A stretch of DNA of 37,480 nt from Streptomyces albicerus (GCF_008905045.1 NZ_VWMY01000064.1:27658-65137); one strand, 5' to 3'. Counted from the first letter of the stretch, positions 8,955-15,902 are shown. Numbers and translations: made by a program. Notes: a model not told the origin generated them from the sequence alone.

Positions 8955-9884
8955 ATGTGGTGGGGAGTGGCCGCGGCCCTGCTGGCGAACGTGCTCTACA
9001 GCACCGGATTCGTGCTGGAGAAACGGGCTTTGGCGGCGATGCCCGTGGTGACCGTCCGGCAGCCCGCCCGGCTTCTGCGGCTGGTCCTCGGCAGTCCGCT
9101 GTGGATCGGCGGCTCCCTCGCCCTGGCGTCCGGCTTCGGCGCGCAGCTCGTCGTCTACCGCACCCTGCCGATCGCCGCAGCTCAGGGCATCTTCGTCTCC
9201 GGCCTGGTACTCCTCGTGCTGCTCTCCTCGGTCCTCCTCGGCGAGGAGACCTCGGGCCGCGAACGGTACGCACTCGGCGCGATAATCGCCGCCCTGCTCA
9301 TGGTGGTCCTCTCCCTCAAGGAGGGCTCCGACACGGTCAGCCGCAGCGCCCCCGCCCCGCTGATCCTCCTCGTCTGCGTCCCGTCACTCGCGCTGGGCGT
9401 CTGGCTGTACGGATCCGCCGAGCGCCGCGCCCGCCACCGGCACCGCATGCCGACCGCGGGCGTCGAATACGGCGTGGCCGTGGGCCTGTTGTACGGAGTC
9501 AGCTCGCTGGCCATCAAGGGCGTGTCGAGCTACCTGACGACAAGTGGCCTGGGCGCGGCGGTACTTGACCTGCTGCGCTCTCCGTACCCCTATCTCCTGC
9601 TCTTCACCGGCGCGTTCGGCCTCATCATGTCGCAGGCGGCCCTGCAGCGCTGCCGGGCCTCGCTGATCGTGCCGGTCTGCACGACGGTGACCTGCCTGTT
9701 CACGGCGGTGCTCGGCACGCTCGCGTTCGGCGAGGCGCTGCCCGAGGACCCACTGCGGCTCGCGCTGCGCATCGGCGGTACGGCGCTGGCGGTCTCCGTA
9801 CTCCTCGCAATGCCGAAGCACGACCCACCGCCGAAGCCCCAACCCCCAGCCCCCACAAGGGAGTTGACCAGCCATGAACCCTGA
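8955..9884 (+). CDS. DMT/EamA-like multi-pass membrane protein (possible exporter or flippase)
   Basis: A 309-residue polytopic protein with about nine or ten hydrophobic helices, beginning directly with a membrane helix (WWGVAAALLANVLYSTGF) and showing the two-halves pattern of the drug/metabolite transporter superfamily. Short charged loops (EKRALAAMP, EETSGRERYA) separate the helices. In glycan operons DMT-fold proteins can flip polyprenyl-phosphate sugars across the membrane, as ArnE/ArnF do. That role would suit a neighbour of an AftD-like enzyme, which needs its lipid donor outside, but here it is inference from position. The last 11 bp overlap the Trm112-like gene. An ordinary metabolite exporter is the alternative. 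Confidence 0.8.
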   Translation: MWWGVAAALLANVLYSTGFVLEKRALAAMPVVTVRQPARLLRLVLGSPLWIGGSLALASGFGAQLVVYRTLPIAAAQGIFVSGLVLLVLLSSVLLGEETSGRERYALGAIIAALLMVVLSLKEGSDTVSRSAPAPLILLVCVPSLALGVWLYGSAERRARHRHRMPTAGVEYGVAVGLLYGVSSLAIKGVSSYLTTSGLGAAVLDLLRSPYPYLLLFTGAFGLIMSQAALQRCRASLIVPVCTTVTCLFTAVLGTLAFGEALPEDPLRLALRIGGTALAVSVLLAMPKHDPPPKPQPPAPTRELTSHEP

Positions 9885-10149
9885 CGACCCGCTGCTGAAG
9901 ATACTGGCGTGCCCGCTGGACAAGGGCCCGCTGCACCTCCTCGCGCCCGAAGTGGCCGAGGACCAGGCCCTCTACAACCCGCGCCTGCACCGCCGCTATC
10001 CGATCGTCGACGGCATCCCGCAGCTCCTCCCGTCCTCGGGCGAGCAGGTGACCGAGGACGAACACGACGAGCTCCTGCTCCGTATTACTGGGGGCAGTGA
10101 CATCAGCGGCTCCCGCCGCGGGCCCCAGACCCCCGGGATGTCCCCATGA
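9874..10149 (+). CDS. Trm112-like small protein
   Basis: A 91-residue protein with the Trm112/YcaR-type signature: LLKILACPLDKGPL near the N-terminus and the terminal strand RRYPIVDGIPQLLPS. Eukaryotic and archaeal Trm112 activates partner methyltransferases by direct binding. Bacterial homologues are mostly uncharacterised. Only one Cys is present, so no zinc knuckle can form. After the core comes a 25-residue acidic then Gly/Pro-rich tail. It overlaps the membrane protein gene by 11 bp and the FkbM methyltransferase gene by 4 bp (ATGA), an arrangement that suggests, but does not prove, that it partners one of the operon's three methyltransferases. Confidence 0.82.
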   Translation: MNPDDPLLKILACPLDKGPLHLLAPEVAEDQALYNPRLHRRYPIVDGIPQLLPSSGEQVTEDEHDELLLRITGGSDISGSRRGPQTPGMSP

Positions 10150-10982
10150 CCCTGGCAGCCCGTCTGGCACCCTTCGTCCCCGTCCGGCTGGTCGCCGCGG
10201 CCGCCCGGTTCGTCTACCCGCGCTTCGAACCCGAACTGGCCCGGCTCGGCGACCTCTGCCCGCCCGGCTGCGGCACGGCGGTGGACGTCGGCGGCTGGTA
10301 CGGCCCCTGGACACGCCGCCTGTCGGACCGGGCGCGCCGCGTGGTGACGGTCGAGCCGGTCCCGCACCTGGCCCGGCTGCTGACCGCGGCGACGCCCGGG
10401 AACGTCCGGGTGGTGCAGGCCGCCGCGAGCGACCACCGGGGCACGGCCCGCCTCTGGCTGCCGCCCGGCGACCAGGGCGACCGGGGCGTCTCGTCGCTGG
10501 TCCGCCGGGACATCCACGCCCGCGCCCTGGACGTCCCCTGCCTCACCCTCGACAGCCTCGACCTCCACGACGTCGGCTTCGTCAAGATCGACGTGGACGG
10601 CAGCGAGCTGGCGGTCCTGCGCGGCGCGACCACCCTCCTCACCCGCGACCGCCCCGCCCTGTTCATCGAGCTGGAGGCCCGTATCCAGCCGATCGAACCG
10701 GTCGTCTCCTTCCTCGCCGAGCGGGGTTACGAGGGCTGGGTCCTGCCGGGCGACACCTGGCTCCCCCTGTCCTCCTTCGACCTGGAGGCCCACCAGGAGA
10801 GCGCCTCGCACGTGGTCTCCCAGGGCCTGCTGCGCCGGGTGCTGCCGTTCCGCGGCCAGGGCTACGTCCGGTACGTGAACTCCGTACTCTTCCTCCCGGA
10901 CGGCCGCCGCCCGGGCGACGCACGCCACGCGGCACACGTACGCCACGATGGGACACATGCCTCCCGCCAAGCGACCCGCTAG
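10146..10982 (+). CDS. FkbM family methyltransferase
   Basis: A 278-residue SAM methyltransferase of the FkbM type, a family best known for O-methylation of polyketides and sugars. Motif I is AVDVGGWYGPW (about 45-55). The FkbM hallmark FVKIDVDGSELAVLRG is at 145-160 and is followed by LFIELE. The N-terminal ~40 residues are hydrophobic/basic (APFVPVRLVAAAARFVYPRF) and may associate with membrane. The ATG at 10146 overlaps the Trm112-like stop by 4 bp. The 3' end overlaps the next gene by 35 bp, leaving a basic His-rich C-terminal tail that may exist only because of the overlap. It probably methylates the operon's sugar product; this is inference. Confidence 0.87.
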   Translation: MTLAARLAPFVPVRLVAAAARFVYPRFEPELARLGDLCPPGCGTAVDVGGWYGPWTRRLSDRARRVVTVEPVPHLARLLTAATPGNVRVVQAAASDHRGTARLWLPPGDQGDRGVSSLVRRDIHARALDVPCLTLDSLDLHDVGFVKIDVDGSELAVLRGATTLLTRDRPALFIELEARIQPIEPVVSFLAERGYEGWVLPGDTWLPLSSFDLEAHQESASHVVSQGLLRRVLPFRGQGYVRYVNSVLFLPDGRRPGDARHAAHVRHDGTHASRQATR

Positions 10983-11556
10983 CCCCTTCACCCCGCTCGA
11001 CTTCCAGCTCGTCCTGCTGCGCCGCATGGCCGACCACAACCCCGACCTCGTCGAGGACGCCCGCCACACGCTGGGCGCCTCGATCGCCGACATGCGCGAG
11101 GCCAACCGCCGTTGGCAGGCGATGCGGCACGCGCCGCGGGGCCGGGCAGCGCTCTCCCGCTACCGGTCGATCCTGGGCGAACCGGAATCGGTCACTCCGC
11201 GCCAGATCGGCGACCTGTCCTGCGAGGCGCTCCTGTGGGCGGTCCCCCTCTGGCCGGACCTCCGCTTCGAAGTGCTCGTGGCCCCGAACGGCGTGGTCTG
11301 GAACGAGTGGCTGGTCCGCGCGCCGGGCGCCCCGTCCCCCGAACTGCGCACCCTGGACGACCTGACGCCCTGGTCCTGCACGGTCGACGAGGCGGCCCGC
11401 GCCTTCGCGCCCGCCCGGCCGCTGGAGGGGACGGCGCCGACGCGATGGGGGCTGAAGTTCGCGGCGGTCGACGGGGCGGGCGTACGGCGGGAGTGCGTGG
11501 CGGAGTTCACGTGGGGACTGCTGCAGCGCGTGGCCGTCAGCGGTCAGCAGCCTTGA
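10948..11556 (+). CDS. Conserved-looking protein of unknown function
   Basis: A 202-residue soluble protein that I do not recognise. It has a helical N-terminal third (LDFQLVLLRRMADHNPDLVEDAR) and a beta-rich remainder with several Trp residues. No catalytic motif, signal peptide or membrane helix is seen. The start is uncertain: ATG 10948 has no clear ribosome site, while ATG 10957 has GGGA just upstream. It overlaps the FkbM gene by 35 bp at its 5' end and the convergent ATP-grasp gene by 20 bp at its 3' end. Third-position bias matches its neighbours, so it is a real gene. It is the last gene of the + strand run and may or may not belong to the glycan pathway. Confidence 0.75.
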   Translation: MGHMPPAKRPASPFTPLDFQLVLLRRMADHNPDLVEDARHTLGASIADMREANRRWQAMRHAPRGRAALSRYRSILGEPESVTPRQIGDLSCEALLWAVPLWPDLRFEVLVAPNGVVWNEWLVRAPGAPSPELRTLDDLTPWSCTVDEAARAFAPARPLEGTAPTRWGLKFAAVDGAGVRRECVAEFTWGLLQRVAVSGQQP

Positions 11557-12424
11557 CGACGGCCTCCGCGACGACGGGCACCGAGGCCGGGTGCAGGAAG
11601 AGGAAGAAGTTCGGCTCGACGAGTTCCAGCTCCATGACGCGCGGTGCCCCGTCGTCGCCGTCCACCAGGTCCACGCGGGCGTAGAGGAGGTCCGGTTCGC
11701 CCGGTACGGCGGCCAACGCCCGTTCGGCGACGGCGAGTTCGACCGGAGTCGGCTCCCAGGGCCGGAGGTTCGGGTGCGGGACCTTGTCCTCGTCGTACGC
11801 CGTGCCGGGTTCGAGGACGGCACCCTTGCGGATGGCGTGGAGGAAACGCCCGCCGAAGAACTGGAGGGCCCGTTCGCCCGCCGTGTCGATGCTCCGTACG
11901 TACGGCTGCACCATCGCGGTCAGCCCTTCGGTGTGCATCCGCTCCAGGTGCCGTACGGCGGCCTCGTGCTCCTCGGGCGTGTAGCGGGCGGCGTACCGGG
12001 CCCCCGCCCCCGAGGCCGGCTTGACGACGTACTCACGGTCGGCGGGCAGGTCGGCGGGGTCGCCCGGAGCGAGGTAGCGGGTGTCGACGACGGGCACACC
12101 GGCGGCCGCCAGGTCACCCAGGTAGCGCTTGTCGGTATTCCACCGCACGACGTCCGCAGGGTTCGCGAGCGCCGTCCTGGCCCCGCACCGCTCGGCCCAC
12201 GCCACGAACTCGGCGGCCCGCCAGCTGTAGTCCCAGGTGGAGCGGATGACGGCGAGGTCGAAGCCGTCCCAGTCGACGGCGGGGTCGTCCCAGCACACGA
12301 CAGCGACGTCCGCCCCGGCCTGCTCGACCGCCGCCGCGAGAACGGGCAGGTCGCGGTCGTAACCGCTGTCCCGCACCTCCCGGCAGGTGACGAGTGCGAT
12401 ACGGGCGGCGGCGGTGCGTGCCAC
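11537..12424 (-). CDS. ATP-grasp domain protein (RimK/glutathione-synthetase-like)
   Basis: A 295-residue predicted ATP-dependent carboxylate-amine/thiol ligase. ATP-grasp signatures are YVVKPASGAGARY (nucleotide-binding lysine and glycine loop) and, near the C-terminus, LYARVDLVD followed by VMELELVEPNFFL, which supply the Mg-binding Asp, Glu and Asn. The N-terminal pre-ATP-grasp part contains AVIRSTWDYSWRAAEF. The GTG at 12424 is chosen because GAGGAG lies six bases upstream; the longer frame to 12505 adds a non-conserved-looking leader. The substrate is not predictable. It is divergent from the MerR-PP2C gene, 174 bp apart, and convergent with the unknown gene, overlapping it by 20 bp. Confidence 0.85.
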   Translation of the reverse strand: MARTAAARIALVTCREVRDSGYDRDLPVLAAAVEQAGADVAVVCWDDPAVDWDGFDLAVIRSTWDYSWRAAEFVAWAERCGARTALANPADVVRWNTDKRYLGDLAAAGVPVVDTRYLAPGDPADLPADREYVVKPASGAGARYAARYTPEEHEAAVRHLERMHTEGLTAMVQPYVRSIDTAGERALQFFGGRFLHAIRKGAVLEPGTAYDEDKVPHPNLRPWEPTPVELAVAERALAAVPGEPDLLYARVDLVDGDDGAPRVMELELVEPNFFLFLHPASVPVVAEAVVKAADR

Positions 12425-12510
12425 GGCGGGCTCCTCTGCGTGTACATCGTCGTCAACATCGTGATTCCGTCCGTCAGCCAACAACAGGCCGGGGAACCGG
12501 ATCAAGGCGT

Positions 12511-12541
12511 TTGACCTTCACCTTCGGTGAAGCCACAGCAT
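12511..12541 (+). promoter_or_regulatory. MerR-type promoter/operator
   Basis: TTGACC at 12511 is followed by a 19-base spacer holding the perfect inverted repeat CTTCACC-TTC-GGTGAAG (12516-12532), then a weak -10, CAGCAT (12536-12541). A long 19-base spacer filled by a dyad is the hallmark of promoters that MerR proteins untwist. It points toward the MerR-PP2C gene, which starts about 50 bases past the expected transcription start, so autoregulation is likely. Confidence 0.7.
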
Positions 12542-12598
12542 GGACGGCAAGACGAGGAACGACCGACTGGCCGCTCGACCGCTCACGGGGGTGCGCGC

Positions 12599-13687
12599 AT
12601 GGAGATGCTGACGATCGGGGCCTTCGCGAAGGCATGCCGGCTGTCGCCGAAGGCGCTTCGGCTGTACGACGAGCTGGAGTTGCTGCGCCCCGCGCGGGTG
12701 GACCCGGAGACGGGTTATCGCTACTACGCACCCGAGCAGCTGGAGCAGGCCCGCCTGGTGGCGTGGCTGCGGCGGCTCGGGATGCCCTTGGCCCGGATCC
12801 GGCAGGTCGTCGCCCTCGAGCCGGCGGCCGCCGCGCGGGAGATCCGCGCGTTCTGGGCACGGGTCGAGGCGGAGACCGCGACCCGTCGTGAGCTGGCGGC
12901 GTTCCTCGTCGACCACCTGTCGAGACCCATCCCGAGTGAGGACACCACCATGCTGGAACTCCGCTACTCCGCCCTCTCCGACACCGGCCTCGTCCGCCCG
13001 TCCAACCAGGACACGGCGTATGCGGGCACCCGCGTCCTGGCCGTGGCCGACGGCTTCGGCTCCGGGGGTGCGCCCGCCAGTACGGCCGCCGTCGAGGCCC
13101 TGAAGTTCCTCGACCGCGAGCCGCTCCCCGCCGGAAGCGTCCTCAACCTTCTGGAGGACGCGGTCCAGGGCGCCACACAGGCCGTCCGGGACGTCGCCGG
13201 CCCGACGGACGAGATCGGCACCACCCTCACCGCGATGGTGTGGACCGGCTCCCGACTCGCCCTGGTCCACATCGGCGACAGCCGCGCGTATCTTCTGCGC
13301 GACGGCGCCCTCTTCCAGATCACCCACGACCACACGGTGGTCCAGTCGATGATCGACGAGGGCCGGCTGACGCCGGAGGAGGCCACGGCCCACCCTCAGC
13401 GCGCACTGCTCCTGAAGGCTTTGACGGGCGGCGGGTCGGCCCCCGCGCCCACCCCCGACCTGCGCCTGCACGACGCCCTCGCCGGTGACCGCTATCTGCT
13501 GTGCTCGGACGGGCTGTACGGCGTCGTCTCCGAGGAGACCCTCCGGGAGATCCTCACCGCGAACCCCACTCCGAACGAGGCGGCAGCCGCCCTGGTCGCG
13601 GCAGCGAACGACTCCGGGGGCCCGGACAACGTGAGTTGTGTGGTGGCGGATGTGGTGGGGGTCCAGAGCCGGATGCTCAACAGCTGA
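12599..13687 (+). CDS. MerR-type DNA-binding domain fused to PP2C protein phosphatase
   Basis: A 362-residue two-domain protein. Residues 1-~70 are a MerR winged helix (LTIGAFAKACRLSPKALRLYDELELL, then ETGYRYY), followed by a helical linker to ~110. Residues ~120-355 are a PP2C Ser/Thr phosphatase with RPSNQD, VADG (Asp151), GDSR (Asp227), CSDGL (Asp304) and GGPDN (Asp343). The metal-binding aspartates are kept although the usual ADGMGG reads ADGFGSGG. The ATG at 12599 follows a weak GGGGG site; the open frame to 12527 adds 24 residues without MerR similarity and would start inside the operator. An internal ATG at 12950 (Met118) has a good ribosome site. It is probably a regulator whose DNA binding is tied to phosphatase activity, or the reverse. 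The ligand and phosphoprotein target are unknown. Confidence 0.9.
   Translation: MEMLTIGAFAKACRLSPKALRLYDELELLRPARVDPETGYRYYAPEQLEQARLVAWLRRLGMPLARIRQVVALEPAAAAREIRAFWARVEAETATRRELAAFLVDHLSRPIPSEDTTMLELRYSALSDTGLVRPSNQDTAYAGTRVLAVADGFGSGGAPASTAAVEALKFLDREPLPAGSVLNLLEDAVQGATQAVRDVAGPTDEIGTTLTAMVWTGSRLALVHIGDSRAYLLRDGALFQITHDHTVVQSMIDEGRLTPEEATAHPQRALLLKALTGGGSAPAPTPDLRLHDALAGDRYLLCSDGLYGVVSEETLREILTANPTPNEAAAALVAAANDSGGPDNVSCVVADVVGVQSRMLNS
12938..12952 (+). promoter_or_regulatory. Internal ribosome site and start ahead of the PP2C domain
   Basis: GAGG (12938-12941), followed by eight bases and then ATG (12950-12952), sits in frame inside the MerR-PP2C gene, exactly at the domain junction. 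The product would be a stand-alone PP2C of 245 residues. Use of this start is inferred from sequence only. Confidence 0.45.
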
Positions 13688-13688
13688 G

Positions 13689-13704
13689 GGCAGCCCGGGC
13701 TGCC
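13689..13704. terminator. Palindrome between convergent genes, possible terminator
   Basis: A 16-bp perfect palindrome (GGCAGCCC/GGGCTGCC) starts two bases after the MerR-PP2C stop and lies 26 bp from the convergent sigma-factor stop. There is no T-run, which is common for Streptomyces terminators. It could serve both directions. Confidence 0.45.
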
Positions 13705-13729
13705 TTGATGGCAACGAGAGCTTCCCGTT

Positions 13730-14410
13730 CTACTTCGCGGCGAGCTGCCGAGTGCGGATACTCCGCTTGGCGGCCTGGATCCGATGCCGATCGGTGTCAA
13801 CGGTCAGGAGATTCTCCAGCCCGGTGAGATTGCCTGACTGCGCCGCGGCGACGAACGCTTCCAAGAATCGCTGGTGCTCCACCGTGCTCACTGCCTTACG
13901 TCGTTCGGTGAAAAGGCGCTTGCGGGCCCGGCTGACGATCTGGCGGGTGTTGACCTGACTGAGCTGGAGATTGTCGGCGATCTGGCTGTAGGAGTAGTCA
14001 AAAGCCACGCGGAGAACGTAGGCGGCCCGCTCCGTGGGGTCCAGCCTCTCGAGGAGGAGGCGTAGGGCCAGTTCCAGTGCTTCCCCCTGCTCGGCCCTGG
14101 TGACCGGGTCCGTGCTGGTGTCGATCGGTTCGCCGAGCCGGGGGTGGGCGGTCTCATGACGTGAACGGGCGGACTGGGCAACGTTGAGGGCCAGGCAGCT
14201 TGTGGTCCGGATCAGATAGGCCGGAGGATTCAGCACCTGGGCACGGTCGGTGTTCTGCCAGCGCAGCCATGCGTCCTGAACGACGTCCTCGGCCTCGGCC
14301 GTGCTCCCCAGTATGCGGCGCGCGATATAGAACAGCCGTGGGCGCAGGGCGATGAAGACGGACACCGCATCCTCCAGCGCTCTGGTGGAACTCATTTTCG
14401 CGGGAGCCAT
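13730..14410 (-). CDS. ECF sigma factor of the SigJ/ECF41 type, C-terminal domain truncated
   Basis: A 226-residue group 4 sigma factor. Region 2 spans about 12-80 (LFYIARRILGSTAEAEDVVQDAWLRW written in family style). Region 4 spans about 115-170 (LDPTERAAYVLRVAFDYSYSQIA, then RQIVSRARKRL). The spacer RHETAHPRLGEPI matches the conserved linker of the ECF41/SigJ group (usually RRETYVGPWLPEP). These proteins normally carry a ~100-residue SnoaL-like domain; here only its first helix remains (RFLEAFVAAAQSGNLTGLENLL, 181-202) before a basic tail and stop. The ATG at 14410 is set by AAAGGAG five bases upstream; the longer frame to 14653 is rejected. It is divergent from an SsgA-like gene. No typical ECF41 partner (oxidoreductase or carboxymuconolactone decarboxylase) is adjacent. 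Confidence 0.82.
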   Translation of the reverse strand: MAPAKMSSTRALEDAVSVFIALRPRLFYIARRILGSTAEAEDVVQDAWLRWQNTDRAQVLNPPAYLIRTTSCLALNVAQSARSRHETAHPRLGEPIDTSTDPVTRAEQGEALELALRLLLERLDPTERAAYVLRVAFDYSYSQIADNLQLSQVNTRQIVSRARKRLFTERRKAVSTVEHQRFLEAFVAAAQSGNLTGLENLLTVDTDRHRIQAAKRSIRTRQLAAK

Positions 14411-14756
14411 ATTTTCTCCTTTGTCCCCGGCTTGCTTGTGGTTCTCGTCCGGAGGCCAGACCGTGCGCCACCTCCCGATATGCCTGAACGGATGCGGGAC
14501 CAGCCTCTGCTCGCAACCCGAGCCCGAACATCGGTCATCCGACTGCGCATCGTGCATGAGGGCATGGCCAGGGGCGGGAGGAGGCCGCGAGCGTGCTCTT
14601 CGCAGCGCCTCCCGGACGGGACCGCGCGCGGCACGGGATCGGGCGCGGTCCACGGAAAGGCCTTTCCACCCACAGTCACTTGACTGATGCCTCAGGTCTC
14701 AACCGGTCCCAGACTCGTAGTGGCCCGGTCTACCGGCGCAGGTGAGGAATGAACTG
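14411..14756. promoter_or_regulatory. Divergent control region, sigma factor / SsgA-like gene, with a 14-bp palindrome
   Basis: These 346 bp hold no credible gene. GGAAAGGCCTTTCC at 14654-14667 is a perfect 14-bp palindrome suited to a dimeric regulator. Shortly downstream is TTGACT (14680-14685), a possible -35 for the SsgA-like gene, though I find no clean -10. Ribosome sites for both genes lie at the two ends. Confidence 0.5.
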
Positions 14757-15263
14757 ATGAGCAAGAAGGCCTTCGACACCGACGACGAGCGCGGGTGTGC
14801 ACACAGAGATCGCAGACACCCACAGGATGTCCACGCACGACAGGTGGACGTCCGACCGGAGCCGGTGACGTTCCGGACGCTCGTCCGTCTTGCCGAAGAC
14901 GAGGCGTATCTGTCGGTCGTAACAGACCTCCGGTACGACAGCGCCGAGCCGTACTCAGTATTCATGGTGTTCAATGCGGACACCGATATGACCATTGAGT
15001 GGACATTCGGACGCGAGCTCCTGCTATCCGGCCGACAGCAACTCAGCGGTGTCGGCGACATCCAAATCTGGCCTTCTGAAATTCTCGGTTCCGACGTGGT
15101 GTTCATTTCGTTTCGCTCGGGCGAAGACATGTTTGTCGTCGCCGCGTCGGCGGTGGTAATCGGTGCGTTCCTCGAAGATACCCTGGAGGTCGTATCTCTG
15201 GGGGAAGAGAAGCGTTACCTGGGTATCGAAAGCGCCGTCAGTCAGCTGCTGGGTGAGACATGA
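14757..15263 (+). CDS. SsgA-like sporulation / cell division regulator (SALP)
   Basis: A 168-residue member of the SsgA/SsgB family, confined to sporulating actinomycetes, whose members steer septum placement, FtsZ recruitment and spore-wall steps. Core similarity runs from about residue 42 to the end: LRYDSAEPYSVFMVF, the signature WTFGRELLLSG, GVGDIQIWPSE, then FLEDTLEVVSLGEE and a C-terminal helix. The core has normal length, but an extra basic/acidic N-terminal ~35 residues (CAHRDRRHPQDVHARQ) is unusual. ATG 14757 is chosen, nine bases after GAGG; GTG 14742 would place the start within that ribosome site. It is alone on its strand and divergent from the sigma factor. Which SALP subgroup it belongs to cannot be settled by eye. 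Confidence 0.85.
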   Translation: MSKKAFDTDDERGCAHRDRRHPQDVHARQVDVRPEPVTFRTLVRLAEDEAYLSVVTDLRYDSAEPYSVFMVFNADTDMTIEWTFGRELLLSGRQQLSGVGDIQIWPSEILGSDVVFISFRSGEDMFVVAASAVVIGAFLEDTLEVVSLGEEKRYLGIESAVSQLLGET

Positions 15264-15283
15264 CGAGCCGCATCCTCAAGTAA

Positions 15284-15307
15284 CCGGCCACGTTTTTCCT
15301 TGGCCGG
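15284..15307 (+). terminator. Hairpin after the SsgA-like gene
   Basis: CCGGCCA (15284-15290) and TGGCCGG (15301-15307) form a perfect 7-bp stem 20 bp after the stop codon, with a loop that contains five T. It is a plausible terminator of the SsgA-like transcript. Confidence 0.5.
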
Positions 15308-15664
15308 CTCCAGGGCTGCGGACCACCGTCCGCGATCGTCGTCATGCCAGGCGAGGCCGACGACGCCACGACGTTCGGTGGCGTGCTGGGCGCGGTGTGA
15401 GTCCCCCCACCGCCCACGGGCCGGCCTCGCCGTAGGTCCGAGACCGTCATCGACGACAGGACCCGCCCTTCACGCGCGATCCATGCCGGATTGCACCGTC
15501 CGGGCATCCGAACGGGCGTCCCGAACGGATCGACCAGAACGACCAGATCGCCAACCGGCAACGGGTCCTGAAGGGCCAAGGCCAGGGCCAGGGCCACGCC
15601 CGCCTTGGCATGCCCCCAGCCCATCTTGATCCCTGGGAACCGATCGCGTCGGCGGGGCGCTTCG

Positions 15665-15700
15665 ACCGCAATGCGAGTCACTCACCGCAATGCGAGTCAC
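15665..15700. repeat. Tandem 17-bp direct repeat, 19-bp period
   Basis: ACCGCAATGCGAGTCAC occurs twice, at 15665-15681 and 15684-15700, separated by two bases. Near-two-turn spacing suits a DNA-binding protein. No gene starts close by on the + strand. Confidence 0.7.
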
Positions 15701-15902
15701 CCGGCGAACGGGCCGTCCGCTTCCGCCGGACCGGTCAGCACCCGCACCGTGGCGTTGACGAGCGACCACCGAAGTCGCCGTCGCTCTCGGACGTCGCACG
15801 TCATCCGCCCCCTTCGGGGCTTCTTCCTCCCGCCCGGGATCACACTCGGGCGGAGCCGCGGGTCCGCCCGGAATCGGCAGAGACTCGCCATTCTCCGAGT
15901 CG

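Noticed and set aside
14411..14653. 81-residue extension of the sigma factor
   Set aside because: No sigma-factor similarity, and a strong AAAGGAG site precedes the ATG at 14410.
15238..15681. 147-codon minus-strand ORF
   Set aside because: Some stretches look protein-like, but there is no ribosome site or known family, and it overlaps the SsgA-like gene end and its terminator. Recorded as a possible remnant only.
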